A stretch of 64,000 nt of DNA, from assembly GCF_009184425.1 (NCBI RefSeq), contig NZ_WELG01000001.1, positions 661,033-725,032 of the forward strand, in the 5' to 3' direction. The notes below the pieces were generated by a model. The model searched no databases and was not told where the DNA came from. It saw nothing but the letters and a program-made list of their open reading frames with translations. Position numbers and translations under genes: made by a program. Shown here in pieces: positions 44,024 to 51,798 of this stretch. Position 1 is the first letter of the stretch; every line of letters begins with the position of its first letter. The DNA comes from Flagellimonas olearia (GTDB lineage Bacteria; Bacteroidota; Bacteroidia; Flavobacteriales; Flavobacteriaceae).

Positions 44024-46726
44024 TTATCTTCTACCGCTAAAAGGCTGGCTTCTATTTTCCCACTTCAAGTCACTCAAGATGGAGCTCTTTATACCAATAA
44101 AGAAATACCATCGCTCATAACGGCCAAAGGGAGTCCAGTCAAAACTGAGCCTAAAACTGTTCAAATCCCTGTTAAAATTGAACCTTGTATCGGCAAATCC
44201 CTTGTTTTTAAGATCATATCCAGAGTTAAAGCCCACTTCCCATTTAGGGGAAAGTTGAACATTTCCAGAAAACATCAAAGAGTGGTTGGTAATTTGTTTT
44301 TCCCGATTTCGGTTGCTGTAGGTAGCCACATAAGTGAGCCGTACGTCCCATGGAATCTGGGTGTTGTATGTTGGGTTGTCCACTTCACCATCGGAAGAAT
44401 CATCTTTGTTCCCAAAGTGGGATTCGCCATTCCTGGTGCCCTTTAACTCAAATGGATTTGCCCCATAGTCCGGTTCTTCCTGTTTCTCTTTGTCCTCCTT
44501 GTTTTTTGCTCCTTTCTTAAACATGTCACTGTCCAAGGTAAAGCCTGTATTCAATCGTGCGGATGTCAGTCGAGCCAATCCTCCTCCATTTTTGATGTTA
44601 AGGGTATTGATTCTTCTACCATTGTTATCTATGGCATACGGGTCAAAGGAGGCCGAAAAGTTAATGGGCACCTTCTTGATGATCTCTGTGGAACCCGAAA
44701 GATTGATAGGGCTTAATTTTAAGGAATCCGCCTCAAAATTATAACTGGTGGAAAGGGTAAGATTACTTAGGATACTGATTTTTTTCGGTTCTGTGGCCGT
44801 GGAGTCCTTGTCCCTCACCTTGGCTTCCAAGGTGTTCTGCAATGAAAAATTCAGGGAGCTTCCCTTGCTCAACGAAGGCCTTCCGTAAACACTGGTCTCA
44901 AAGGGAGTGTACTGCACCTCATCGCCATCGCCATCAATATAAGTATCATAAAATTGTTCAAAGGACGGGGTGTAACTGTATCCAATGGAGGGTCGCATAA
45001 CATGGCGTATGGCCTGAATCTTTTTGTCCTCACCAAAATTAAAGGTACCATAGATCACGGTACCTATACTGGCACCCAGGTTGTAGCGGTTAAAGCGGTC
45101 AAACCCAGCCACGGTGTCGGTAACAACCGCTTGTTCCTCCTCTACATATCTGCGGCGTATGGTCTCCAAGGTCCATACATCCTCATAACCTCCGTTTAAA
45201 CTGACACTCAAGTATTTTGCTACCTTAAAGTTGGTGCCAATGGGAATACGGTGTCTGGCCCCGACCCGGGCACCTTCGAACATTTTGCTGGTAAAAAAAT
45301 CCTCCTCATTGGTGGTGATGCTGTTCTGGGCGTTCACATCATATTGAAAGTTGATATTCTGTAAGATTCCCTTTTTTATTCCATCGCGTTTGGCAAATGG
45401 GAATATACGTTCCATACTGGCCTGAAAGGTTGGTAAGGACATATTGATGGTCCTTTCCTCGGTTCGGGTATTTTGGGTATGCGTCAACGTAAGACTGGCA
45501 TTCACGGAAGGGTATTCCGGAAACGTTTTGGAATAACTGATGGAAGATGCAAAGGTGTTCGTCTGCGAATTGTTCCTATTTATTTGATTGAGCGAGTTGG
45601 TGTAATATTGGCTACTTCCTAAGTTCACGGATGCCGAGAACCTCGAATAAGGACTGGCTTTTGGGTCTTGGGTGTGCGATATACGAATGTTGTAGTTGCT
45701 CGTTCTACTATAATCATCAAAGCCTTTTTGACTTTGGATCAAGTTTTCGAAGTTAAAATTGACATTCCCCCGGAACTTATAACGCTTGGAATATTCTGAT
45801 TGCCCCCGGAACCCGTAACTACCGTTGGTGTAGAAATCACCCGTAACGCTAAGGTCAACATACTCGCTGATGGGTAAATAATATCCCCCATTCTGAAGGA
45901 AATACCCTCTTTGGGGGTCGTTTCCAAAAGTGGGGAACAAAAGCCCTGCTACCCGACCTGTCGTCAGTGGAAAATAGGCAAAAGGCAATGCTACCGGGGT
46001 GGGAACATCCACTATATACATGTTACTGAACCCAGCAATGATTTTTTTCTTGGGCACAAACTTGGCCTTTCGTACCCGTATGTAATAATCGGGATCAACC
46101 GTATCCTTTGAAGTGGTGAGTTTGGCCTCGCTTAAAAAGTAAACCGAGTCGTTCTCTTTTTTGGTGACTTGGGCATACACTTTCATGGCATCACTGCCCA
46201 ATTGGCCCAAACCGGCCTGTTGTTCCGTTCGGGAATTCCAGATAAGGGCCTTCTGCGTATCAAAATTAAAACGAATGGAGTCCGGGCGGACTTCATTGCT
46301 CCCTTGTTTAAAATAGGGAATTTGTGAGTAGGTGCCCGTGGAGTCCTTCATTCGGCCCGCATACACCTCATTTTTCACATAATCCATTATAATGACACCT
46401 GCTTTGAGCTCGGTATCTTGATAATAGATTTCAGCCTCGTCATACAGATAAATTTTGTTATCTTTCTGACTGAGTTTTACATATTCCTTGGCTTTATATT
46501 TAATTTTATCCAATAACAAAGGCTGGTTTTGGGATGCGGAATCCACCTCAACGGAATCCACTGCATTGGGGCCTTTTAGGAAATCTGAAGTAAGGATGGG
46601 AGCCGTTATACTATCCTTGATGGCTTTGATGGGCAAAGGGGTAATGAGGTCTTCCTGAGCCACCGAGGATATTGTGCCACAAAGAAGAACAAATAGGAAA
46701 ACTAAAAGATGTTTGTTTGATTGCAA
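44024..46726 (-). CDS. lptD: LPS-assembly protein LptD-like outer membrane protein
   Basis: 900 residues. Signal peptide (LLVFLFVLLCGTISSVAQ), start codon TTG at 46726 as no ATG or GTG is in frame close by. Residues about 75-260 are an OstA/LptA-like beta-jellyroll (IYLYDEAEIYYQDTELKAGVIIMDYVKNEVYA), residues 260-890 the beta-barrel (FPTFGNDPQRGYFLQNGGYYLPISEYVDLSVTGD as entry signature). Inserts LPS into the outer leaflet. Bacteroidetes-length barrel with long acidic loops (KNKEDKEKQEEPD near 770). Confidence 0.9.
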   Translation of the reverse strand: MQSNKHLLVFLFVLLCGTISSVAQEDLITPLPIKAIKDSITAPILTSDFLKGPNAVDSVEVDSASQNQPLLLDKIKYKAKEYVKLSQKDNKIYLYDEAEIYYQDTELKAGVIIMDYVKNEVYAGRMKDSTGTYSQIPYFKQGSNEVRPDSIRFNFDTQKALIWNSRTEQQAGLGQLGSDAMKVYAQVTKKENDSVYFLSEAKLTTSKDTVDPDYYIRVRKAKFVPKKKIIAGFSNMYIVDVPTPVALPFAYFPLTTGRVAGLLFPTFGNDPQRGYFLQNGGYYLPISEYVDLSVTGDFYTNGSYGFRGQSEYSKRYKFRGNVNFNFENLIQSQKGFDDYSRTSNYNIRISHTQDPKASPYSRFSASVNLGSSQYYTNSLNQINRNNSQTNTFASSISYSKTFPEYPSVNASLTLTHTQNTRTEERTINMSLPTFQASMERIFPFAKRDGIKKGILQNINFQYDVNAQNSITTNEEDFFTSKMFEGARVGARHRIPIGTNFKVAKYLSVSLNGGYEDVWTLETIRRRYVEEEQAVVTDTVAGFDRFNRYNLGASIGTVIYGTFNFGEDKKIQAIRHVMRPSIGYSYTPSFEQFYDTYIDGDGDEVQYTPFETSVYGRPSLSKGSSLNFSLQNTLEAKVRDKDSTATEPKKISILSNLTLSTSYNFEADSLKLSPINLSGSTEIIKKVPINFSASFDPYAIDNNGRRINTLNIKNGGGLARLTSARLNTGFTLDSDMFKKGAKNKEDKEKQEEPDYGANPFELKGTRNGESHFGNKDDSSDGEVDNPTYNTQIPWDVRLTYVATYSNRNREKQITNHSLMFSGNVQLSPKWEVGFNSGYDLKNKGFADTRFNFNRDLNSFRLSFDWTPFGRYERWYFFIGIKSSILSDLKWENRSQPFSGRR

Positions 46727-46772
46727 CGTGATAAATCCTATTTTTGTGCTGGTTTGGCTCAGTTTTTGGGCT

Positions 46773-46780
46773 CAAACTTA
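46773..46780 (-). promoter_or_regulatory. -7 box (TAAGTTTG) of lptD
   Basis: Exact TAnnTTTG on the minus strand, predicting a start near 46766 and a 40-bp leader before the TTG start codon. No clear -33 TTG. In the 130-bp divergent gap to the amidase gene. Confidence 0.45.
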
Positions 46781-46790
46781 CATATATTTT

Positions 46791-46823
46791 TTGTTCTGAT
46801 TATGGCTGATTACGATATTTTTA
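46791..46823 (+). promoter_or_regulatory. possible promoter of the amidase gene
   Basis: TTG at 46791-46793 and TATTTTTA at 46816-46823 (one mismatch to TAnnTTTG) with a 22-bp spacer. Transcription would begin near 46830, 27 bp before the ATG. Spacer is long, so this is tentative. Confidence 0.3.
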
Positions 46824-46856
46824 ACCATTACAGGACACTATAATTACTCGGTTCTT

Positions 46857-48062
46857 ATGAATAAAAGCAGGTCAACATTTTTGGTTTTTCTCCTTACACT
46901 CCTCACACTGACATCTTTTACCAAAAATAATACCGAAGTACCTCCCAAGGATAAATTCATTGTGGTTTTGGATGCTGGTCATGGCGGACATGATCCAGGA
47001 AACCTTGGAAATGGGTATCTGGAAAAGGATATATCATTGAATATTGTGCTGAAGGCTGGAGAAGAACTAAGCAAGGACCCCAACATAAAAGTCATATACA
47101 CCAGAAAGGACGATACATTTGTTGACCTCTTCAAAAGAGGGGAAATTGCCAATCAGGCCAATGCCGATCTGTTCGTTTCGGTCCATTGTAATTCCCATAG
47201 TTCGGACGCCAGTGGAGTGGAAACCTTTGTTTTGGGAATTCACAAGAACAAGCAAAATTTTGAAGTGGCCAAAAAGGAAAACTCCGTAATCTATTTGGAA
47301 GATGATTATGCACAGCGTTATGCCGAGTATGACATCAATTCCCCTGAATCTGTGATAGGCCTTACCATTATGCAGGAAGAATTTTTGGACCAAAGCATCA
47401 TGTTGGGAAAAAGACTTCAGGACAATTTCACCAAAAAATTGAAAAGGAAGGACAGAAAAGTAAAACAGGCAGGGTTCATTGTGCTGCACCAAACCTTTAT
47501 GCCCAGTGTTTTGGTGGAAGCGGGTTTTTTGACCAATAAAGGAGAAGGCAGTTACCTGAACTCCTCAAAAGGACAAGGTGAGATGGGCAAGGCCATTGCC
47601 AATGCTGTTTTGGCCTACAAGGCAGATATCAGCGGGGCACCTGGACCACGGGAAACAAGTCTCGAAATCGAAGATACCGAGGTTGCCGTGAACCTCCCTG
47701 AAGAAACCAAACCCATACAGGAGGAAAAGAAGGAAGAGTCCAAGCCTCAGTCTACACCCCCGGTGGAAATCAAAAAAGAAACGGTGACCCCAACCACCAC
47801 CAATAAATCGGATGTGGTATTTAAAATCCAACTTTTGGCCAGTGCCAAGAATATTCCGCTCAATGGTCAAAATTTTAATGGTTTGGACCAATTGTCACGG
47901 GAGCCGTTTAAAAATCTATATCGATACATGTATGGCAATGCAAGTACTTTGGAAGAGGCAAAACGCCTAAAATCCAATGCCGATGCCAAGGGGTATACCA
48001 CTTCATACATTGTGGCCTATAAAAACGGAAAACGCGTACCCATATCACAAGCGGTCAATTAG
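46857..48062 (+). CDS. N-acetylmuramoyl-L-alanine amidase (AmiC-type) with SPOR-like tail
   Basis: 401 residues. Signal peptide, then Amidase_3 domain (about 33-260): VVLDAGHGGHDPGN (zinc His), YLEKDISLNIV (zinc Glu), VSVHCNSHSSD (zinc His) and PSVLVEAGFLTNKGE (catalytic Glu). A Pro/Lys/Glu-rich linker (about 275-315) leads to a C-terminal SPOR-like domain (about 318-395; KIQLLASAKNIPL, YMYGNASTLEEAKRLKSNADAKGYTTSYIVAYKNGKRV). Cuts the amide between muramic acid and stem peptide, normally at septa. Divergent from lptD, followed by the MCE gene. Confidence 0.92.
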   Translation: MNKSRSTFLVFLLTLLTLTSFTKNNTEVPPKDKFIVVLDAGHGGHDPGNLGNGYLEKDISLNIVLKAGEELSKDPNIKVIYTRKDDTFVDLFKRGEIANQANADLFVSVHCNSHSSDASGVETFVLGIHKNKQNFEVAKKENSVIYLEDDYAQRYAEYDINSPESVIGLTIMQEEFLDQSIMLGKRLQDNFTKKLKRKDRKVKQAGFIVLHQTFMPSVLVEAGFLTNKGEGSYLNSSKGQGEMGKAIANAVLAYKADISGAPGPRETSLEIEDTEVAVNLPEETKPIQEEKKEESKPQSTPPVEIKKETVTPTTTNKSDVVFKIQLLASAKNIPLNGQNFNGLDQLSREPFKNLYRYMYGNASTLEEAKRLKSNADAKGYTTSYIVAYKNGKRVPISQAVN

Positions 48063-48131
48063 GAGTGTAAAAACAATGACAGTCTTGTTAAAATTATTCC
48101 TAATTTTGTTTAGAACCATAAACCGAATCTT

Positions 48132-49097
48132 TTGAAACTATCCAGGGAAATCAAAACTGGGATTATAGTACTCGTTGGGATTTTGGCCTTCATCTTTGGG
48201 CTGAGTTATCTTAAATCCGCCTCCCTTTTTGAAAACAATAAAACATTCTACGCAGTTTATGACAATGTTGGTGGACTGCAACCCGGCACCCAAGTGTCCA
48301 TCAATGGATTCACCGTGGGTAATGTGAACAATATTAAGTTCAAGGACAGCTCGGGAAAGCTGGTGGTTACCTTTACCGTGAGCAATGAATTTGATTTTTC
48401 CGGGAACAGCGTGGCCGAACTTTACGATACCGGTATCATTGGAGGAAAGGGAATCCAGATAAATCCCGTTTTTGATAATGCCCCGCTGGCAAAATCAGGA
48501 GATACACTCACTTCAAACATAAAACCGGGAATCACGGAACTGGTGCAGCAAAAACTCACCCCTTTGCAGATGAAGGTGGAGGGAGCGGTTTCCAATGCCG
48601 ATTCACTACTGATGAACGTAAACCAGATTTTGGACGATCCCACCAAAAAAGAACTCAAACAGACCATTGTGGCCCTTCACGAAATGGTGAATGCCTTTAA
48701 GGGAAGCGCGGACAAGCTCAATGGATTGTTGGCGAACAATAAGGAAGAATTGGATAATTCCTTGAAGAATGTGGACAAAATCACCACCAATTTTTCAAAA
48801 CTGTCCGATTCATTGGCCAATGCAGGTCTGGCCCAGACGATCTCCAATTTTCAGCTTACGGTGAACCGATTGAACTCCGTGCTCGAAAAAATCGAGAAGG
48901 GCGAAGGGTCTTTGGGAAAGCTTACGCAGGATGAGCAACTGTATAAAAACCTAACGGATGCCTCAAAGGAATTGGACCTTCTGCTGCAAGACTTCAGGCT
49001 GAACCCTAAACGATATGTAAATGTATCCGTGTTCGGGAAAAAACAGAAAGAATATGCCCTTCCCGAAAATGACCCTGCCCAACAACAGGAAAACTAG
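48132..49097 (+). CDS. MCE/MlaD family lipid-transport protein
   Basis: 321 residues from a TTG start. N-terminal membrane anchor (EIKTGIIVLVGILAFIFGLSYL), one MCE domain (about 38-120; FYAVYDNVGGLQPGTQVSINGFTVGNVNNIKF, VAELYDTGIIGGKGIQI), then a long helical tail (about 140-300) for tunnel formation. Part of Mla-type phospholipid transport between the membranes; its ABC partners are not in this window. 69 bp after the amidase and 3 bp before the Fe-S gene. Confidence 0.88.
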   Translation: MKLSREIKTGIIVLVGILAFIFGLSYLKSASLFENNKTFYAVYDNVGGLQPGTQVSINGFTVGNVNNIKFKDSSGKLVVTFTVSNEFDFSGNSVAELYDTGIIGGKGIQINPVFDNAPLAKSGDTLTSNIKPGITELVQQKLTPLQMKVEGAVSNADSLLMNVNQILDDPTKKELKQTIVALHEMVNAFKGSADKLNGLLANNKEELDNSLKNVDKITTNFSKLSDSLANAGLAQTISNFQLTVNRLNSVLEKIEKGEGSLGKLTQDEQLYKNLTDASKELDLLLQDFRLNPKRYVNVSVFGKKQKEYALPENDPAQQQEN

Positions 49098-49100
49098 CCT

Positions 49101-50426
49101 ATGGAATACCTGCCCAACATTCTTTTTCTTATAGCCCTTATTGTGGGAATAGGTTTTTTTACAAGAAATGTGAAAAAACTGTCCAGGAACATCAAATTGG
49201 GGAAAGATGTTGATGTAAGCGACAACAAGTCGCAGCGTTGGCAAAACATGCTGCGTATCGCATTGGGACAGACCAAAATGGTGGTTCGTCCCGTGGCCGG
49301 TCTTATGCACATTATTGTGTATGTAGGCTTCATTATCATCAACATTGAAGTGTTGGAAATAATCCTTGACGGGATTCTAGGGACCCACAGGCTATTTTCA
49401 TCTTTGGGAGGCCTTTACGATTTCCTCATCGGTTCTTTTGAAGTTTTGGCCCTTTTGGTAATCGTGGCCGTCGTGGTTTTTTGGATCCGTAGGAACATTA
49501 TCCGATTGAAACGGTTTATTAAACCCGAGATGAACGGATGGCCCAAGAAAGATGGGAACATGATCCTATACATCGAGTTTGTTTTGATGTTGCTGTTTTT
49601 GACCATGAATGCTGCCGATTTTCAACTACAACAATTGGGAGCGGAACACTATACCAAAGCAGGTGCTTTTCCAATAAGTCAATTTATAGTACCGTTATTG
49701 GACGGATTGCCCGTATCCACATTGATGGTTATTGAACGCACAGCATGGTGGCTGCACATTTTAGGAATATTGGCCTTTTTGAACTATCTCTATTATTCCA
49801 AACACCTGCACATTCTTTTGGCATTCCCGAACACCTATTACGGAAGGGTAAAGCCCCAAGGGGAGTTCAATAACTTGGAATCGGTGACCAATGAGGTCAA
49901 ATTGATGATGGACCCATCGGCAGACCCATTTGCGGCACCGCCGGAAGGAGCAAGTGCAGTACCTGAAAAGTTTGGCGCTTCGGATGTCATGGACTTAAGT
50001 TGGGTGCAATTGCTCAATGCATACACCTGTACCGAGTGTGGTAGGTGTACTTCCGAGTGTCCGGCCAATCAGACCGGAAAAAAACTGTCCCCAAGGAAGA
50101 TCATGATGGATACCCGCGACCGTTTGGAGGAAGTGGGCAAGGTCATGGATGCCAACAAAGGGGAGTTTGTCCCAGATGGAAAGCAGCTTTTGGGAGACTA
50201 TATCAGCCATGAAGAGATATGGGCATGCACCACATGTAATGCTTGTGTGCAGGCTTGCCCCGTGAGCATAGACCCCTTGTCCATTATCGTGGAAATGCGA
50301 AGGTATCTGGTAATGGAACAATCTGCGGCGCCAACGGAGCTGAACAATATGATGTCCAATATAGAAAACAACGGGGCGCCTTGGCCATACAACCAAATGG
50401 ACCGTTTAAATTGGGTGAACGAATAA
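49101..50426 (+). CDS. membrane-bound 4Fe-4S oxidoreductase subunit
   Basis: 441 residues. About six membrane segments with a nitrate reductase gamma/HdrE-like layout (about 1-260; MVVRPVAGLMHIIVYVGF, AWWLHILGILAFLNYLYYSKHLHIL, with His residues that could bind haem), then a cytoplasmic domain with two 4Fe-4S motifs, CTECGRCTSECP (about 313) and CTTCNACVQACP (about 377). Combines HdrE- and HdrC-like parts in one chain. Electron transfer with the CCG-domain protein encoded 10 bp downstream is likely. Physiological donor unknown. Confidence 0.88.
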   Translation: MEYLPNILFLIALIVGIGFFTRNVKKLSRNIKLGKDVDVSDNKSQRWQNMLRIALGQTKMVVRPVAGLMHIIVYVGFIIINIEVLEIILDGILGTHRLFSSLGGLYDFLIGSFEVLALLVIVAVVVFWIRRNIIRLKRFIKPEMNGWPKKDGNMILYIEFVLMLLFLTMNAADFQLQQLGAEHYTKAGAFPISQFIVPLLDGLPVSTLMVIERTAWWLHILGILAFLNYLYYSKHLHILLAFPNTYYGRVKPQGEFNNLESVTNEVKLMMDPSADPFAAPPEGASAVPEKFGASDVMDLSWVQLLNAYTCTECGRCTSECPANQTGKKLSPRKIMMDTRDRLEEVGKVMDANKGEFVPDGKQLLGDYISHEEIWACTTCNACVQACPVSIDPLSIIVEMRRYLVMEQSAAPTELNNMMSNIENNGAPWPYNQMDRLNWVNE

Positions 50427-50436
50427 TTTTAGGACT

Positions 50437-51222
50437 ATGAGCGAGCAATTGACAGTGAAGACCATGCAGCAATTCATGGCCGAAGGAAAGCAGCCGGAAA
50501 TATTGTTCTGGGTGGGCTCAGCTGGTAGTTATGATGATCGTGCCAAAAAGATAAGCCGGGCCTTTGTAAAGTTGTTGAATAAAGCCAAGGTGGATTTTGC
50601 CGTGTTGGGACCTGAGGAAAGTTCTACCGGGGACGTGGCCAAAAGAGCGGGAAATGAGTTTCTGTTCCAAATGCAGGCCATGATGAACATTGAAGTACTG
50701 AACGGCTATGAAATCAAGCGAATTGTGACCTGTGACCCGCATTCCTTCAATACCCTTAAGAATGAATATCCAGGCCTTGGTGGAAAATACGATGTAGTGC
50801 ACCACACCCAATTCCTAAAGGAATTGTTGGATTCTGGACGTTTGACCATTGAAGGCAACACCTACAAGGGAAAACGCATTACCTTCCATGACCCTTGTTA
50901 CTTAGGTCGTGCCAATTCGGTTTTTGAAGCGCCCAGGGAAGTACTCTCCAAAACAAATGCCGATTTGGTGGAAATGAAGCGGCACAAGAGTAGGGCATTG
51001 TGCTGTGGAGCAGGAGGGGCGCAAATGTTCAAGGAACCGGAAAAGGGAGATATGGACATTAATGTCTTACGAACGAAAGATGCTTTGGAGACCCAACCCA
51101 ACATTATCGCAACAGGATGTCCCTATTGCAATACCATGATGACGGATGGCATCAAAGCCCATGAAAAAGAAGATAGTGTTTCGGTTTTGGATGTGGCCGA
51201 ACTTTTAGCAAACTCCATTTAG
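50437..51222 (+). CDS. HdrB/GlcF-type CCG-domain Fe-S protein
   Basis: 261 residues. Fe-S oxidoreductase CCG domain: VTCDPHSFNTLKNEYP, FHDPCYLGRANSV, LCCGAGGAQMF and ATGCPYCNTMMTDG. In HdrB and GlcF such cysteines hold non-cubane or 4Fe-4S clusters at the catalytic site. No membrane segments. Works with the membrane subunit upstream; substrate unknown (heterodisulfide, lactate/glycolate or fatty-acid-type dehydrogenase partners are known in the superfamily). Confidence 0.87.
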   Translation: MSEQLTVKTMQQFMAEGKQPEILFWVGSAGSYDDRAKKISRAFVKLLNKAKVDFAVLGPEESSTGDVAKRAGNEFLFQMQAMMNIEVLNGYEIKRIVTCDPHSFNTLKNEYPGLGGKYDVVHHTQFLKELLDSGRLTIEGNTYKGKRITFHDPCYLGRANSVFEAPREVLSKTNADLVEMKRHKSRALCCGAGGAQMFKEPEKGDMDINVLRTKDALETQPNIIATGCPYCNTMMTDGIKAHEKEDSVSVLDVAELLANSI

Positions 51223-51223
51223 T

Positions 51224-51706
51224 ATGTTGACAGAATTTAAGGACCTTCCAGGTCACTCAAGAATATGGATCTATCAATCCAATAGAAGTTTTACGGATGC
51301 CGAACTCGAGGAAATCGAAGAAAGCTTATCAGCATTTTTAAAGGAATGGACTGCCCATGGTAGTGAGCTGCATGCCGGTTTTGAGATTCGGTATAAAAGA
51401 TTCATCATCATCGGGTTGGACCAATCCAACACAGGAGCTTCGGGATGTTCCATTGACACATCGGTGCACTTTATCCAAAGTTTGGAACAGAAATACAATG
51501 TGATTTTACTGGATAGAATGAACGTCTCCTTCAAACAGGGAGAATTCATCGCGTACAAGCCATTACAGGATTTCAAACGGATGGCAAAGGAAAAGGCGAT
51601 ATCGAAGAACACCATCGTCTTTAACAATTTGGTGGCCAGTAAATTGGAATATTTGGAGAATTGGGAAGTCCCCGCCAGCGATAGTTGGCATGCCCGTTTT
51701 GTGTAG
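51224..51706 (+). CDS. conserved Bacteroidetes protein of unknown function
   Basis: 160 residues, no signal peptide. RIWIYQSNRSFTDAELEEIEESLSAFLKEW, GFEIRYKRFIIIGLDQSNTGASGCSIDTSVHFIQ and FNNLVASKLEYLENWEVP. Homologues are often labelled 'ABC transporter ATPase' in databases as I recall, but there is no Walker A (GxxxxGK[ST]), no LSGGQ and no Walker B here. Adjacent to the Fe-S pair, 1 bp gap, so it may serve that complex. Confidence 0.75.
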   Translation: MLTEFKDLPGHSRIWIYQSNRSFTDAELEEIEESLSAFLKEWTAHGSELHAGFEIRYKRFIIIGLDQSNTGASGCSIDTSVHFIQSLEQKYNVILLDRMNVSFKQGEFIAYKPLQDFKRMAKEKAISKNTIVFNNLVASKLEYLENWEVPASDSWHARFV

Positions 51707-51798
51707 CAATACTCTTAAATTATCTTAATTTCCGTGCATTCTTCGATGAAATGCAATATTTTTATATGCGATAAGTTCATGTCATAGGCAAGATATTT

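Noticed and set aside
51224-51706. ABC transporter ATPase
   Set aside because: No P-loop or signature motifs in the translated sequence.
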